A DNA stretch of 64,000 nt from Nocardioides baculatus (GTDB lineage: Bacteria > Actinomycetota > Actinomycetes > Propionibacteriales > Nocardioidaceae): positions 558,001-622,000 of the forward strand of contig NZ_JAERSG010000003.1 in the NCBI RefSeq assembly GCF_016735675.1, read 5' to 3'. The position numbers and the translations under genes were made by a program. The notes beneath the pieces were generated by a model. It was given only the letters and a program-made list of their open reading frames with translations, ran no database searches and was not told the DNA's origin. How positions within the stretch are numbered: the first letter of the stretch is position 1; each line of letters starts with the position of its first letter. This document shows positions 50,223 to 59,094 of this stretch, one piece after another.

Positions 50223-50750
50223 ATGCGGATCCTGGTCACCGGCGGCGTCCGGTCCGGCAAGTCCACCCACGCCGAGGCCCTCCTCGGCGACGAGCCCGCC
50301 ACCTACGTGGCGCCCGGACCCACCCCGGACGCCGAGGCCGACCCCGACTGGGCTGCTCGCATCTCCGCCCACCTCGCCCGGCGTCCGGCGTCGTGGTCGA
50401 CGCTCGAGACCCGCGACGTGGCGACGGCACTCCGGGACGCCGACCTGCCCGTCCTCGTCGACTGCCTCGGCACCTGGCTCACCGCGCTGGTCGACGATGC
50501 AGCCGCCTGGGAGCAGGACAGCGACACCGTCCACCAGATGGTGGTCGCCCGCACCGACGAGGTCGTCGAGGCGCTCCGCGCGTGCGACCACGACGTCGTG
50601 GTCGTCACCAACGAGGTCGGCCTCGGGATCGTCCCCGAGCACCGCTCCGGCCGGCTCTTCCGGGACCTCCTCGGCATCGTCAACCAGCGCGTCGGCGCCG
50701 CCTGCGACGAGGTGCACCTCGTCGTCGCCGGCCGCGTGCTCCGGCTCTGA
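50223..50750 (+). CDS. cobU: Adenosylcobinamide kinase/guanylyltransferase
   Basis: 175-aa CobU that phosphorylates adenosylcobinamide and transfers GMP to it, preparing the substrate for CobS. P-loop GGVRSGKSTHAE at residues 8-19, DCLGTWL in the middle and VTNEVGLGIVPEHRSGRLFRDLLG near the C terminus are all conserved; length is the family norm. CAGGAT (50210-50215) would start transcription 1 nt before the ATG. Completes cobT-cobS-cobU. Confidence 0.94.
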   Translation: MRILVTGGVRSGKSTHAEALLGDEPATYVAPGPTPDAEADPDWAARISAHLARRPASWSTLETRDVATALRDADLPVLVDCLGTWLTALVDDAAAWEQDSDTVHQMVVARTDEVVEALRACDHDVVVVTNEVGLGIVPEHRSGRLFRDLLGIVNQRVGAACDEVHLVVAGRVLRL

Positions 50751-50763
50751 GAGGACTCCTGCC

Positions 50764-51488
50764 GTGAAAGACCTGCGCCAGCACTGGGCCGAGGGCCGCC
50801 CGACCCACGGTCTGTGGAGCCTGCTCCCGGGAGCCGTGACCGCAGAGGTCCTCGCGCGGACCGGGGCCGACCACGTGGTCGTCGACCTCCAGCACGGTGC
50901 GGTCGGCGAGGCCGACCTGCCCGGCATCACCGCAGCGATCCGTGCGGCGGCCGCGGTGCCGCTGGTGCGCACCCGGAGCTCGTCCTTCCCGGACGTCGGC
51001 CGACCGCTCGACCTCGGCGCGCACGGGGTGATGTCCCCAACGTCCGCGACGCCGAGCACGCCCGCGAGGTGGTCGACTCGGCGAGGTACGCACCCGACGG
51101 CACTCGCTCGATCGGCAGGCTCGTGGGCAGCGCCGACGTCCCACTGGTGATCCTCATGGTGGAGATGGCGACCGCGCTCGACGACCTCGACGCCCTGCTC
51201 GCGGTCGACGGGCTCGACGGCATCTACGTCGGCCCCGGCGACCTGTCGCTGTCCCTCGGGCTGAGCGGCGACGAGCACCGCGGCGAGTTCCGCGAGGTCC
51301 TGTCGTCGATCATCGCCCGGGCGGTCGCCGCCGGGGTCCCGGTCGGCGTCCACGCCTACAGCGGCGAGGACGCCCGCGCGTACGCCGACGAGGGCGCCAC
51401 GCTCGTCACCGTCGCGGTCGACACGGTCACGCTCGGCGACGCCATGTCCCGCCACCTCGACCTCGCTCGGGAGCGCGGGGGTTCCTAG
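50764..51488 (+). pseudogene. HpcH/HpaI aldolase family gene with a -1 frameshift
   Basis: The first about 90 codons from GTG 50764 (KDLRQHWAEGRPTHGLWS..., GADHVVVDLQHGAVGEADLP) and the last about 150 codons (VPNVRDAEHAREVVDSARYAPDGTR..., GLDGIYVGPGDLSLSLGL) are the two halves of one HpcH/HpaI aldolase-citrate lyase protein, but in different frames. The break is at about 51034-51036 (GHGVM then PNVRD), where one G appears missing. Both halves keep family motifs, so the lesion is recent or an assembly error. Intact members cleave 2-keto-4-hydroxy acids. It follows cobU by 13 bp. Confidence 0.8.
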
Positions 51489-51543
51489 CTTTGCGTTGGG
51501 AAGGCGGCCGACGCCCGATGCGCGCTCATCGCGGCCCACCTCG

Positions 51544-51604
51544 ACACGTGTCCGGGATGTTGCCCTCGTTCCGACCGATCGAGGGCAACATCGCGGACAC
51601 GTGT
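51544..51604. repeat. Long near-perfect inverted repeat (25-bp arms)
   Basis: 51544-51568 and 51580-51604 are inverted copies (ACACGTGTCCG...CCCTCG) with one mismatch and an 11-nt loop. The outer ends are themselves the palindrome ACACGTGT. Located between the broken aldolase gene and a convergent membrane protein gene, it could terminate both, but it is far longer than needed and lacks a U tract. It may be a dispersed REP-like repeat. Confidence 0.75.
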
Positions 51605-51657
51605 ACGACGTTGGTGGCCGTAGCTCGGTGAACGCACCGCTCCGACATGTCGCCGGG

Positions 51658-52005
51658 TCAGCGGCGCACGAGCCGAGCGATCGTCAGCACGACCACCAGC
51701 CCGGGGAACACGCCCGCGAGCAGCAGCACGAGCCCGACGACCCAGAGTCCGGAGTCGTCCGACGACGAGGCGTACGCCGCCCACGGCACGGCGAAGCCGA
51801 CGGTCGCCGCGGCTGCGAGGAGCACGACGCCCCTGCCGGCACGCGTGAGCGCGGCGACCGAGCCGGCGACCACGCACAGCCCGCAGCCGAGCACCTGCCA
51901 CACGTCGTACGGCACGTCGTCCCAGCCGAACCAGACGAACCACATCGCGGCCGCGAAGACCGCGAGCGCCAGGGCCACGGGCAGCCGTGAGATCAGGGAC
52001 TGCAC
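51658..52005 (-). CDS. Small integral membrane protein (115 aa)
   Basis: Four predicted helices (about residues 7-24, 30-50, 56-76 and 86-110) with a Trp-rich loop (WFVWFGWDDVPYDVW) after the first. No family recognised. GTG 52005 has GGGAG upstream and overlaps the end of the lipoprotein gene by 13 nt, so the two are translated together and may act as a pair. Confidence 0.65.
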   Translation of the reverse strand: MQSLISRLPVALALAVFAAAMWFVWFGWDDVPYDVWQVLGCGLCVVAGSVAALTRAGRGVVLLAAAATVGFAVPWAAYASSSDDSGLWVVGLVLLLAGVFPGLVVVLTIARLVRR

Positions 52006-52970
52006 GTCGGCTCCCGCCACTCGGAGATCTCCGAGGTGTCGAAGCGCGCCAGCATCGGCGTCATCGGTCGCCCCTTCTCCTGGTAGAGCCGCGACCCAGA
52101 CTCGCTGACGACCCACAGGTGGTCGGGGCCGGTGAGCGCCATGCCCTCGGCGCCCGGCAGGAAGCCCCGGCTGATCCCGTCCGGCCCGACGAGCACCCCG
52201 CACGACGTGTTCGACCGCGCCAGCCAGAGGCCGGGACCGACGCCGCCCAGCTCGGCCCACAGCGCGCCCTGGGTGTCGGGCGGGATCCGGACCGCGTCGA
52301 CGGCGTCCCCCTCGTCCAGCACGTACGCCGACGAGGCGAGCATCGCGTCGACGTCGAACCACCACAGCCGGGCGGGGTTGTCCGCCCGGAAGCGTCCCAG
52401 TCCCAGCCGGCCGTCCTTGCCGAACACGGCGAACGACCCGCGCACCGGGTCGGTGAGCGCCCAGCCACGTTTCGGCTCGAGGGTCTCGGGGTCGAGCAGC
52501 CACAGCCGCAGCGTCTCCGCGAGCCACACGCCGTGCTCGTCGACGACGACTCCCCCGCCGTGCCGGCACTCGGTCGGCTTCCGCGGCCCGACCCGGCCGA
52601 CCACCGGGTACCTCGCCCTGATCAGCTCCCCGGACTTCAGGTCCATCGACTGCATCGTGCAGAGCCGCTGACCGGCGAGCTTGGTCCCGTCGAAGCTCGC
52701 GACGTAGGCCGTCCCGCCCGCGATCGTCATCCCCTGGGGCACCAGCCACTCGTCCGCGCCCGGCACCCAGCGGCCGGCGCACATCGCGTGGTCGTTGGAG
52801 AACGACGCGAGCTGGACCGCTCCGTAGGGCGGCCGATGCCCCATCACGTCGGCGTACCCCACGGGTCCGCAGCCCTTCAGCGGCACGGGGTCGGGCTCGT
52901 AGCGCGGGATCGTGCACCCGCTCGCGAGCAGCAGGGCCGCCGCCGCCGCGATCCTCCCGACCCCCGTCAT
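51993..52970 (-). CDS. Lipoprotein with propeller-like repeats, unknown function
   Basis: 325-aa lipoprotein: signal peptide with lipobox LLASGC, lipidated Cys at residue 19. The mature part looks like a beta-propeller sensor or binding domain (GTAYVASFDGTKLAGQ, GVWLAETLRLWLLDPETLEPKR, GALWAELGGVGPGLWLARS, DHLWVVSESGSRLY repeat a strand-turn pattern). ATG 52970 lies 7 nt after TAGCGT, nearly leaderless. Downstream membrane protein overlaps. Confidence 0.75.
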   Translation of the reverse strand: MTGVGRIAAAAALLLASGCTIPRYEPDPVPLKGCGPVGYADVMGHRPPYGAVQLASFSNDHAMCAGRWVPGADEWLVPQGMTIAGGTAYVASFDGTKLAGQRLCTMQSMDLKSGELIRARYPVVGRVGPRKPTECRHGGGVVVDEHGVWLAETLRLWLLDPETLEPKRGWALTDPVRGSFAVFGKDGRLGLGRFRADNPARLWWFDVDAMLASSAYVLDEGDAVDAVRIPPDTQGALWAELGGVGPGLWLARSNTSCGVLVGPDGISRGFLPGAEGMALTGPDHLWVVSESGSRLYQEKGRPMTPMLARFDTSEISEWREPTCSP

Positions 52971-52980
52971 GCGTGGCACG

Positions 52981-54534
52981 CTACCGGCGCGGCACGGCCA
53001 GCGCGGTCTCCCCGGCACGGCCGCGGAGGGTGACCGCTCCGTGCTCGACCCACCGCCCGGCCTCGTCGTGGTGTGCCGCCTCGACGCTGGCGAGGGAGAC
53101 GAGGACCCGGCCGTCCTCCGACTTGGCGAGGTCGGTGAGCCGGGCAGCGGAGTTCACGGCGTCGCCGATGACGGTGTACTCGAAGCGCTCCTCGTGACCG
53201 ACGTTGCCGGCGACCACCTCGCCAGTGGCCACCCCGATCCCGGCCGACAGCTCCGGGACGTCCTCGGCCAGCCGCTGGGCGATCGCGCGGGCGGCACCGA
53301 GGGCGTGGCCGGCGTGGTCCTCGACCGGGACCGGGGCGCCGAAGACCGCGAGCACGGCGTCGCCCATGAACTTGTTGACCAGCCCACCGCGTCGGTCCAC
53401 CTCCTCGACGATGACGGCGAAGAACCGGTTGAGCAGCGCGACGACCTCGGCGGGCTCGTGCTCGGTGGCGTAGGTCGTGGAGCCCTCGAGGTCGACGAAG
53501 AGGACGCTGGCCTCGCGTGCCTCTCCCCCGAGCTCGACCTCCCCGGCCGTCTCCGCGGCACGCTGCGCCACCTCGCGACCGACGTGGCGTCCGAAGAGGT
53601 CGCGCAGCTGCTCGCGCTCGCGCAACCCGGTCGCCATCCGGTTGAAGCCGACCTGCAGCAGGCCGACCTCCGTGCCGTCGAAGACGACGACCTCCCGGTC
53701 GAGCCGGCCGCGCTCGACGTCGAGCAGCGCGTCGCGCACCGCGAGGACCGGGTCGACCACGGCGCCCGCCGACAGCACCGTGACGAGCAGGCCGAAGACG
53801 AGCACGACGGCACCCACGACGATGGTGGTGACACCGAGCCGGGTGACGGTGACGGTGTCGTCCACGAGAGCGACGACGCCGGCGACCATCAGGGCCACGA
53901 CGGGCGCGGCCGTGCCGACGACCCAGAAGATGACCGAGCGCGCCTTGACCCCGACCAGGCTGGGTCGCCGGGTCAGGTCCGCCCCGGCCAGCGCACGCGC
54001 GGCCAGCGGTCGCAGTGCGAAGTCGGAGAGCAGGAAGGCGATGCCCGACACGACGATCGAGGCCGTGCCGACCGTCAGGCCGACGCCGAGTGCGCGCTCC
54101 GGCTGCAGGATCGCAGCCAGCAAGGTGAAGAGGACGGTGGCGGTGGCCCACAGCGCGAACTGCAGGACCGTCAGCCGCAGCGGGACCCGGAGCGTACGTC
54201 GTACGGTCCGCGCGTCCGGCGGCTCGTCGTCGTACTGCCAGCGCAGCGCGCGCAACGACGAGGCGGTGCCGATCCAGGTCCCGAGCAGGATCGCCACGCC
54301 GACGTAGATCGGGACGGCCACCGCCGTGGCGACCACCATCGAGCCGCTGGCTGGCGGGAGCGGCAGGACGACGGTGGCGATGACCACCACGACCCCGGCG
54401 CCGACGAGGTTCGTGACGACGAGCAGCGCGGTCAGGAGCAGCTGCACCCGGATGCGTACAGCGCGTGGCGACTGACCGGGGCGGCCGAGGACCCAGGAGC
54501 CGTACGGCGCGCGGGTCCGCCAGCGTCGAGCCAT
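52981..54534 (-). CDS. Membrane-bound class III adenylate cyclase with HAMP domain
   Basis: 517-aa protein: six hydrophobic helices in the first 270 residues, a HAMP linker (about 275-325, VVDPVLAVRDALLDVERGRLDREV), then a class III cyclase domain (about 350-515). Catalytic metal Asp residues lie in LFVDLEGSTTY and NKFMGDAVLAVFG; the transition-state Asn/Arg region is GDAVNSAARL. Lys in NKFMGD and Asp in VIGDAVN favour ATP over GTP. Architecture matches the Rv1318c group of mycobacteria. The start has TACGCT 7 nt upstream; the sulfatase gene is divergent. Likely makes cAMP in response to a membrane signal. Confidence 0.92.
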   Translation of the reverse strand: MARRWRTRAPYGSWVLGRPGQSPRAVRIRVQLLLTALLVVTNLVGAGVVVVIATVVLPLPPASGSMVVATAVAVPIYVGVAILLGTWIGTASSLRALRWQYDDEPPDARTVRRTLRVPLRLTVLQFALWATATVLFTLLAAILQPERALGVGLTVGTASIVVSGIAFLLSDFALRPLAARALAGADLTRRPSLVGVKARSVIFWVVGTAAPVVALMVAGVVALVDDTVTVTRLGVTTIVVGAVVLVFGLLVTVLSAGAVVDPVLAVRDALLDVERGRLDREVVVFDGTEVGLLQVGFNRMATGLREREQLRDLFGRHVGREVAQRAAETAGEVELGGEAREASVLFVDLEGSTTYATEHEPAEVVALLNRFFAVIVEEVDRRGGLVNKFMGDAVLAVFGAPVPVEDHAGHALGAARAIAQRLAEDVPELSAGIGVATGEVVAGNVGHEERFEYTVIGDAVNSAARLTDLAKSEDGRVLVSLASVEAAHHDEAGRWVEHGAVTLRGRAGETALAVPRR

Positions 54535-54568
54535 GGGCCGGAGCGTAGTGGCCCGTAGGGTCGGGCGC

Positions 54569-55831
54569 GTGGCTGACAACGTCCTGTGGATCATCACCGA
54601 CGACCAGATGCGCTCGACGCTGAGGTCGATGGAGCAGACCTGGCGACGGCTGGCGACGAAGGGGGTGCGCTTCCGCAACGGCTACAGCGCGATGCCGCTG
54701 TGCGGTCCCGCGCGTGCGTCGATGCAGACCAGCCTCTACCCGCACAACCACGGGTGCGACACCAACATGACCCACCAGCCCTTCGTGGCGCAGGGCCTCG
54801 ACCGCGACACGGCCGCGACCCGGATGAAGGGCGCGGGCTACGACACGGGCTACTTCGGCAAGTACATGAACGGCATCGGCCAGGACCCGACCTACGTCGC
54901 CCCGGGCTGGGACCGCTGGGTCACGCTGCTCGACGGCATGATCGACGACCCGCGGGTCAGCGTCGACGGGGAGGTCCGGAAGGTCGCGTCGCAACGGGCG
55001 TTCGACCGGTTCGCCGCCCAGCGGCTGCGCCGGTTCATCCGTCGCCACGAGGACACTCCCTGGTTCGCCGTCTTCTCGCCGACCGCCCCGCACGGGCCGT
55101 ACACACCGAGCGCCGAGCACGCCGACGACTTCGACGGGGTGGAGTGGGATCCCGCGTCGTTCAACGAGGCGGACATGGCCGACAAGCCCACGTGGCTGCA
55201 GGACCTGCCTCCCCAGGACCGGCGCAAGATGCAGAAGATCTACGAGGGCAAGCTCGAGGAGCTGCAGGACGTCGACGACCAGGTCGGCCGCGTCCTCGAC
55301 GTGCTCCGGACTACCGGCCAGCTGAGGCGGACCTGGATCTTCTTCGTCTCCGACAACGGCTACCTGCTGGGCGAGCACCGCCTGCTGAGCAAGAGCCAGC
55401 CCTACGAGGAGGCAGCGGGCGTCCCCTTCGTGGTGCGCGGTCCCGGTGTCGCGCCGGCGACCTCCGACGCGTTGGTCTCGCAGGTGGACCTGATGCCGAC
55501 CACCCTCGACATCGCCGGCCTCGACCCTGACGCCGGTCGCGAGCTCGACGGACGCTCGCTGCTCGAGCCGTTGAGGACCGGCGACTGGTCGGACTGGCGA
55601 CAGCGCCTGCTCGTCGAGAACACCCACCTCGACTGGGCGATGCTCCGCGAGGGCTCGATTGCCTACATCGAGCACCGCGACGCCGCGGGCGAGTGGGAGC
55701 TCTACGACCTCGACACCGACCCCCACCAGCTGGCAAGCATCGGGGACGCCGACGTGACGGCGTGGGCGCGGAAGACCGGCGAGCTCGTCGGCTCGCGGGG
55801 TCGTGCGCTGCGCAGGCTCGAGCGCTCGTGA
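54569..55831 (+). CDS. Sulfatase (formylglycine-dependent, Cys type)
   Basis: 420-aa type I sulfatase. Metal site IITDDQM at the N terminus; the formylglycine precursor is Cys45 in PLCGPARASMQTSLYPHNHG (CxPxR); FGKYMNG and VFSPTAPHGPY contribute substrate and metal residues; FFVSDNGYLLGEHRL holds the C-terminal Asp-Asn metal pair. Activity requires a formylglycine-generating enzyme, not in this window. No signal peptide, so it is cytoplasmic or exported unusually. GTG 54569 lies 7 nt after TAGGGT. The stop overlaps the glutaminase start. Confidence 0.92.
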   Translation: MADNVLWIITDDQMRSTLRSMEQTWRRLATKGVRFRNGYSAMPLCGPARASMQTSLYPHNHGCDTNMTHQPFVAQGLDRDTAATRMKGAGYDTGYFGKYMNGIGQDPTYVAPGWDRWVTLLDGMIDDPRVSVDGEVRKVASQRAFDRFAAQRLRRFIRRHEDTPWFAVFSPTAPHGPYTPSAEHADDFDGVEWDPASFNEADMADKPTWLQDLPPQDRRKMQKIYEGKLEELQDVDDQVGRVLDVLRTTGQLRRTWIFFVSDNGYLLGEHRLLSKSQPYEEAAGVPFVVRGPGVAPATSDALVSQVDLMPTTLDIAGLDPDAGRELDGRSLLEPLRTGDWSDWRQRLLVENTHLDWAMLREGSIAYIEHRDAAGEWELYDLDTDPHQLASIGDADVTAWARKTGELVGSRGRALRRLERS

Positions 55832-56739
55832 GGATCGAGGATGCGCTGCGGCGCGCGCAGGAGGCAGCCGCGCCCGAGGTCGGCCGCGGCCAGCTGGCGA
55901 CGTACATCCCGAGCCTGGCCAACGTCGACCCGCACCAGTTCGGGATGGCGATTGCGTCGTGCGACGGGGAGGTGCACGTCATCGGCGACGCGGACGTGTC
56001 GTTCTCGGTGCAGAGCATCAGCAAGGTCTTCACGCTCGCGCTGGTCATCGCCGCCGAGGGCGAGGCGATCTGGAAGCGCGTCGGCCGCGAGCCGTCGGGC
56101 AACCCGTTCAACTCCTTCCTCCAGCTCGACCAGGAGGCCGGGCGCCCGCGCAACCCGTTCATCAACGCCGGCGCCCTCGTCGTGACCGACCGGCTCCAGT
56201 CGCTCAGCGGGGACGCCAGCGGCACCCTGCGCGACCTGATGCGGCGCGAGAGCGGCCGCGCGTCCGTCGACAGCGATCCCGAGGTCGCGCGCTCGGAGCG
56301 CGAAGCGGGCCACCGCACGCTGGCCGTCGCGCACCTGCTCGCCAGCTACGGCAACCTCGAGTCGACGGTCGACGAGGTGATCGACGAGTACGTCGCCCAG
56401 TGCGCACTGTCGATGACGTGCCGCGAGCTCGCCCTCGCCGGGCTCTTCCTCGCCCGCGACGGCGTCCTCTCCGACGGCACCCCGCTGCTCAGCCCGCGCG
56501 AGACCAAGCGGGTCAACGCCGTGATGCTCACCTGCGGGACGTACGACTCCGCGGGCGAGTTCGCCTACCGCGTCGGCGTACCGGCCAAGTCCGGCGTCGG
56601 CGGCGGCATCCTCGCCGTCATCCCCGACCGCGGCGTCGCCTGCGTCTGGAGCCCCGCGCTCGGGCCGTCGGGCTCGTCGGCTGCCGGGCTCGCCGCGCTC
56701 GACGCGTTCACGACGTACTCCGACTGGACGGTGTTCTGA
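55828..56739 (+). CDS. glsA: Glutaminase A
   Basis: 303-aa serine-type glutaminase that hydrolyses glutamine to glutamate and ammonia. The catalytic Ser63-x-x-Lys66 pair lies in SVQSISKVF; NPFINAGA and the C-terminal SGVGGGILAVIPDRG are conserved. The length is that of the catalytic domain alone, without ankyrin or STAS extensions. GTG 55828 overlaps the sulfatase stop (GTGA), an unexpected pairing of functions. Convergent with TerD, 12 bp between. Confidence 0.93.
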   Translation: MRIEDALRRAQEAAAPEVGRGQLATYIPSLANVDPHQFGMAIASCDGEVHVIGDADVSFSVQSISKVFTLALVIAAEGEAIWKRVGREPSGNPFNSFLQLDQEAGRPRNPFINAGALVVTDRLQSLSGDASGTLRDLMRRESGRASVDSDPEVARSEREAGHRTLAVAHLLASYGNLESTVDEVIDEYVAQCALSMTCRELALAGLFLARDGVLSDGTPLLSPRETKRVNAVMLTCGTYDSAGEFAYRVGVPAKSGVGGGILAVIPDRGVACVWSPALGPSGSSAAGLAALDAFTTYSDWTVF

Positions 56740-56751
56740 CGCCTCGGCGTC

Positions 56752-57318
56752 TCAGACGAACGGCAGCAGCGCGTCGATCGAGTCCGTCGGCGTCCGCAAC
56801 GCGACGCCGGTGCCGATGGCGGCGAGCTTCCAGTCGGTCCCGTCGCGGAACAGCTTGGCCATGACGAGCCCGGTGTTCTGGACCCCGAGGGTGATGGTGA
56901 AGCGGGCCAGCTCGGTGTCGGCGTCGTCGACGAGCCGGCAGTAGGCGTTGCGGATGTACTCGAGCGAGTGCCCCTGGTAGCTGCTGATCAGGAACAGGAT
57001 CGAGTCGACCCTGGCGTAGACCTTGGTCAGGTCGACCGTGATCACCTCGTCATCGCCGTCGCCCTTGCCGGTGGTGTTGTCACCCAGGTGGACCACCGAG
57101 CCGTCGCGGGTGGCGAGGTTGTTGAAGAAGGCGAGGTCGAAGAGCTGGCCGCCCGCGAACTGCACGGCCGAGGCGTCGAGGTCGATCGGCGCCGCCCCGC
57201 TCCCGATGAAACCCGCCGTGGGCGCGTGGTCCCACCCGACACCCATCCGCACCATGCCCAGCGGCTTGTCGGCGTCGGCGGCGAGGGTCAGCTCCTGGCC
57301 CTCGGTCAGCTCGATCAC
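56752..57318 (-). CDS. TerD family calcium-binding stress protein
   Basis: 188-aa TerD domain protein: GVGWDHAPTAG near the N terminus, LGDNTTGKGDGDDEVITVDL with the acidic calcium ligands in the middle, ILFLISSYQGHSLEYIRNAYCRLVDD after it. TerD proteins bind Ca2+ and belong to the tellurite/phage/stress Ter system; stand-alone copies are common in actinobacteria. No other ter gene is in the window. Confidence 0.92.
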   Translation of the reverse strand: MIELTEGQELTLAADADKPLGMVRMGVGWDHAPTAGFIGSGAAPIDLDASAVQFAGGQLFDLAFFNNLATRDGSVVHLGDNTTGKGDGDDEVITVDLTKVYARVDSILFLISSYQGHSLEYIRNAYCRLVDDADTELARFTITLGVQNTGLVMAKLFRDGTDWKLAAIGTGVALRTPTDSIDALLPFV

Positions 57319-57736
57319 GGTCGCTCCCCTCGCTGGACTGGTCGGTGTCGAAGGTACATCCCCGCCCCCGCAGTCCTCAGTGGTCGAGGTGCGAGGAGCG
57401 TCGGCGAACGCACCAATGTGAGTCGACCTCTATCCCGCCTGAGATCAACACGCTGTTCAGGTAGGCGCGCGCATGAACGCCCTCATCGCGGCAGATCCGG
57501 ACGTCAGCTCGGTGGCGCTGTGCGGTTGCCTCGGTTCACCAGCCGCACCACAGCTACCGCACTGATTGCGGCAGATCCGGACGTTGGAGGCAGCGGGTAA
57601 GTGGCCTTCCGCACCACGGCCTCGCCCGGGAACTGTTGACCTGGGTGACCGCGTACCCGGCGCGGCTCGTTCGTCAGCCCCACCCCAGGCAGCGCAAACA
57701 GGTATACGCCGTCGCGTCGCAGCATGCTCCGTGCGG
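57319..57736. other. 418-bp gap without a supported gene; contains a 17-bp direct repeat
   Basis: No frame here has recognisable protein sequence. GCGGCAGATCCGGACGT occurs twice (57487-57503 and 57568-57584), in contexts that both read as ALIAADPDV in translation but in different frames, suggesting decayed duplicated coding sequence. The upstream flank of TerD lies within the first 50 bp. No inverted terminal repeats or transposase remnant seen. Confidence 0.5.
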
Positions 57737-59008
57737 TCAGATGCGCTTCTCGCATCGCCGGATCGTCTCGCCCTGGCACACGTCGCGCCCCTTCTTACCG
57801 TTCACGTTGTCCCTGCCCGGGCCGCCGACGAGGCGGTCATCGCCGTAGTTCCCGGTGATGAAGTCGTTGCCAGGGCCGCCGTCGATCGTGGCCTCGTGGT
57901 CGGAGCACCGAGGCGGGGTCAAGGAGTCTGCGCCATAGCTCTTGCGCTGGTAGTCGACGTAGAGCAGGTCCCCGCCCTTCTTTCCCTTGATAGCCGTCCG
58001 GCACGCGGCGACCCTGATGTAGTCCGTGCGGCCGGTGCCGATGACGACGGCGCGCTTGGCGGTCACGGCGAGGCCACTGAAGTCGCTGACGCGGATCGAG
58101 TCCTCGACGCCCCCCTTGGTGGCCGTCACCCGAGAACGGCTCAGGTCGGCGCGCACCCGGTCGTGGCTCTTGAGGTCGAGGAGCAGTGTGTTGCGCCCGA
58201 TGTCGCCCTTGATCCGCGTCGCCTTTCCGCCCAGGCTGTTCGACTCGTAGAGGTCGTTGCCGCTGCCGAGCGTGATGTCGCGGTCATACGTCCTCGGCGC
58301 GTCGACCTTGATGTGCTCAATGCGGTCGGTTCCGCGGAACGTGAACCGTCCGTGCTTGGCCGACGTGGTGAACCCGAGCCGGGCGAACCGGCCCGTCCAG
58401 GTGAGCGCGGTGTCGACCCCCGTCACCGTGCCGCTGGCGTCCATGGTGACGTCGCCGTTGGCGGATCGAACACTCAGGCTGCCGATGCCGTTGCTGGCCG
58501 CGGACACCGCGGCCGGGGCGGTGTGGATACCGCTCCACCTGACGTCGCCGAAGACGCCGAGGTCGATGACGTCGGCGTTCGGTTGGCCTGGCATGCCGGA
58601 GATGACGAGGCCACCGGTCCAGCTGAGGCGGATGACGTCGGCCTCGGTGTCGGTGCCATCGACGGTGCCCGCGTAGACCGTGTATCCGACGCGCTCGGAG
58701 GGGATGAACGTGTCGGCCCCCGCGCCGAGGACGGCGGGGACGAAAGTGGAGGTGCCCGTGGCGGAGTCGTAGCTGCTGCGTTCGCCGGTCGCGCACACGA
58801 GGTCGTCGCCGCCGAGCGCGTCGACTCGCGTCGCGTCGTTCGTGACGATGACGTCCGCGCCCTCCGTTCCGGTGACCTGGCCCCCGGGCGTCCCGACGAT
58901 GGTCGCCGCCTGCCCCTCACATGTCTCGCCCGCAGCGGTGGCCGTGCCCATTGGCGCGAGCAGCGCCGCACCCAGGAGCGCGACGGCGGGCAGACTGATG
59001 GTCCTCAT
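57737..59008 (-). CDS. Secreted RTX-like calcium-binding protein
   Basis: 423-aa protein with a signal peptide (residues 1-26, ending TATA-AG). The N-terminal GTEGADVIVTNDATRVDALGGDDLVCA and the C-terminal IDGGPGNDFITGNYGDDRLVGGPGRDNVNGKKGRD carry the GGxGxD-type nonapeptides of RTX calcium-binding beta-rolls. The middle 250 residues lack the full repeat but follow a strand-turn pattern. No protease, lipase or other enzyme domain was recognised. ATG 59008 follows AAGGGGAACC. Possibly an adhesin or surface protein. Confidence 0.8.
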   Translation of the reverse strand: MRTISLPAVALLGAALLAPMGTATAAGETCEGQAATIVGTPGGQVTGTEGADVIVTNDATRVDALGGDDLVCATGERSSYDSATGTSTFVPAVLGAGADTFIPSERVGYTVYAGTVDGTDTEADVIRLSWTGGLVISGMPGQPNADVIDLGVFGDVRWSGIHTAPAAVSAASNGIGSLSVRSANGDVTMDASGTVTGVDTALTWTGRFARLGFTTSAKHGRFTFRGTDRIEHIKVDAPRTYDRDITLGSGNDLYESNSLGGKATRIKGDIGRNTLLLDLKSHDRVRADLSRSRVTATKGGVEDSIRVSDFSGLAVTAKRAVVIGTGRTDYIRVAACRTAIKGKKGGDLLYVDYQRKSYGADSLTPPRCSDHEATIDGGPGNDFITGNYGDDRLVGGPGRDNVNGKKGRDVCQGETIRRCEKRI

Positions 59009-59094
59009 GGTTCCCCTTGATCGTGGACGAACCAGTATGACGAGGCGTCGACCCAGAAGGTTGTGACGACCTGCTGACGGGAGCGGGGTCCGTG

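Noticed and set aside
57504..57779. 91-codon minus-strand frame upstream of and overlapping the RTX-like gene
   Set aside because: Overlaps the 3' end of the well-supported secreted protein gene and shows no recognisable protein sequence or ribosome site.
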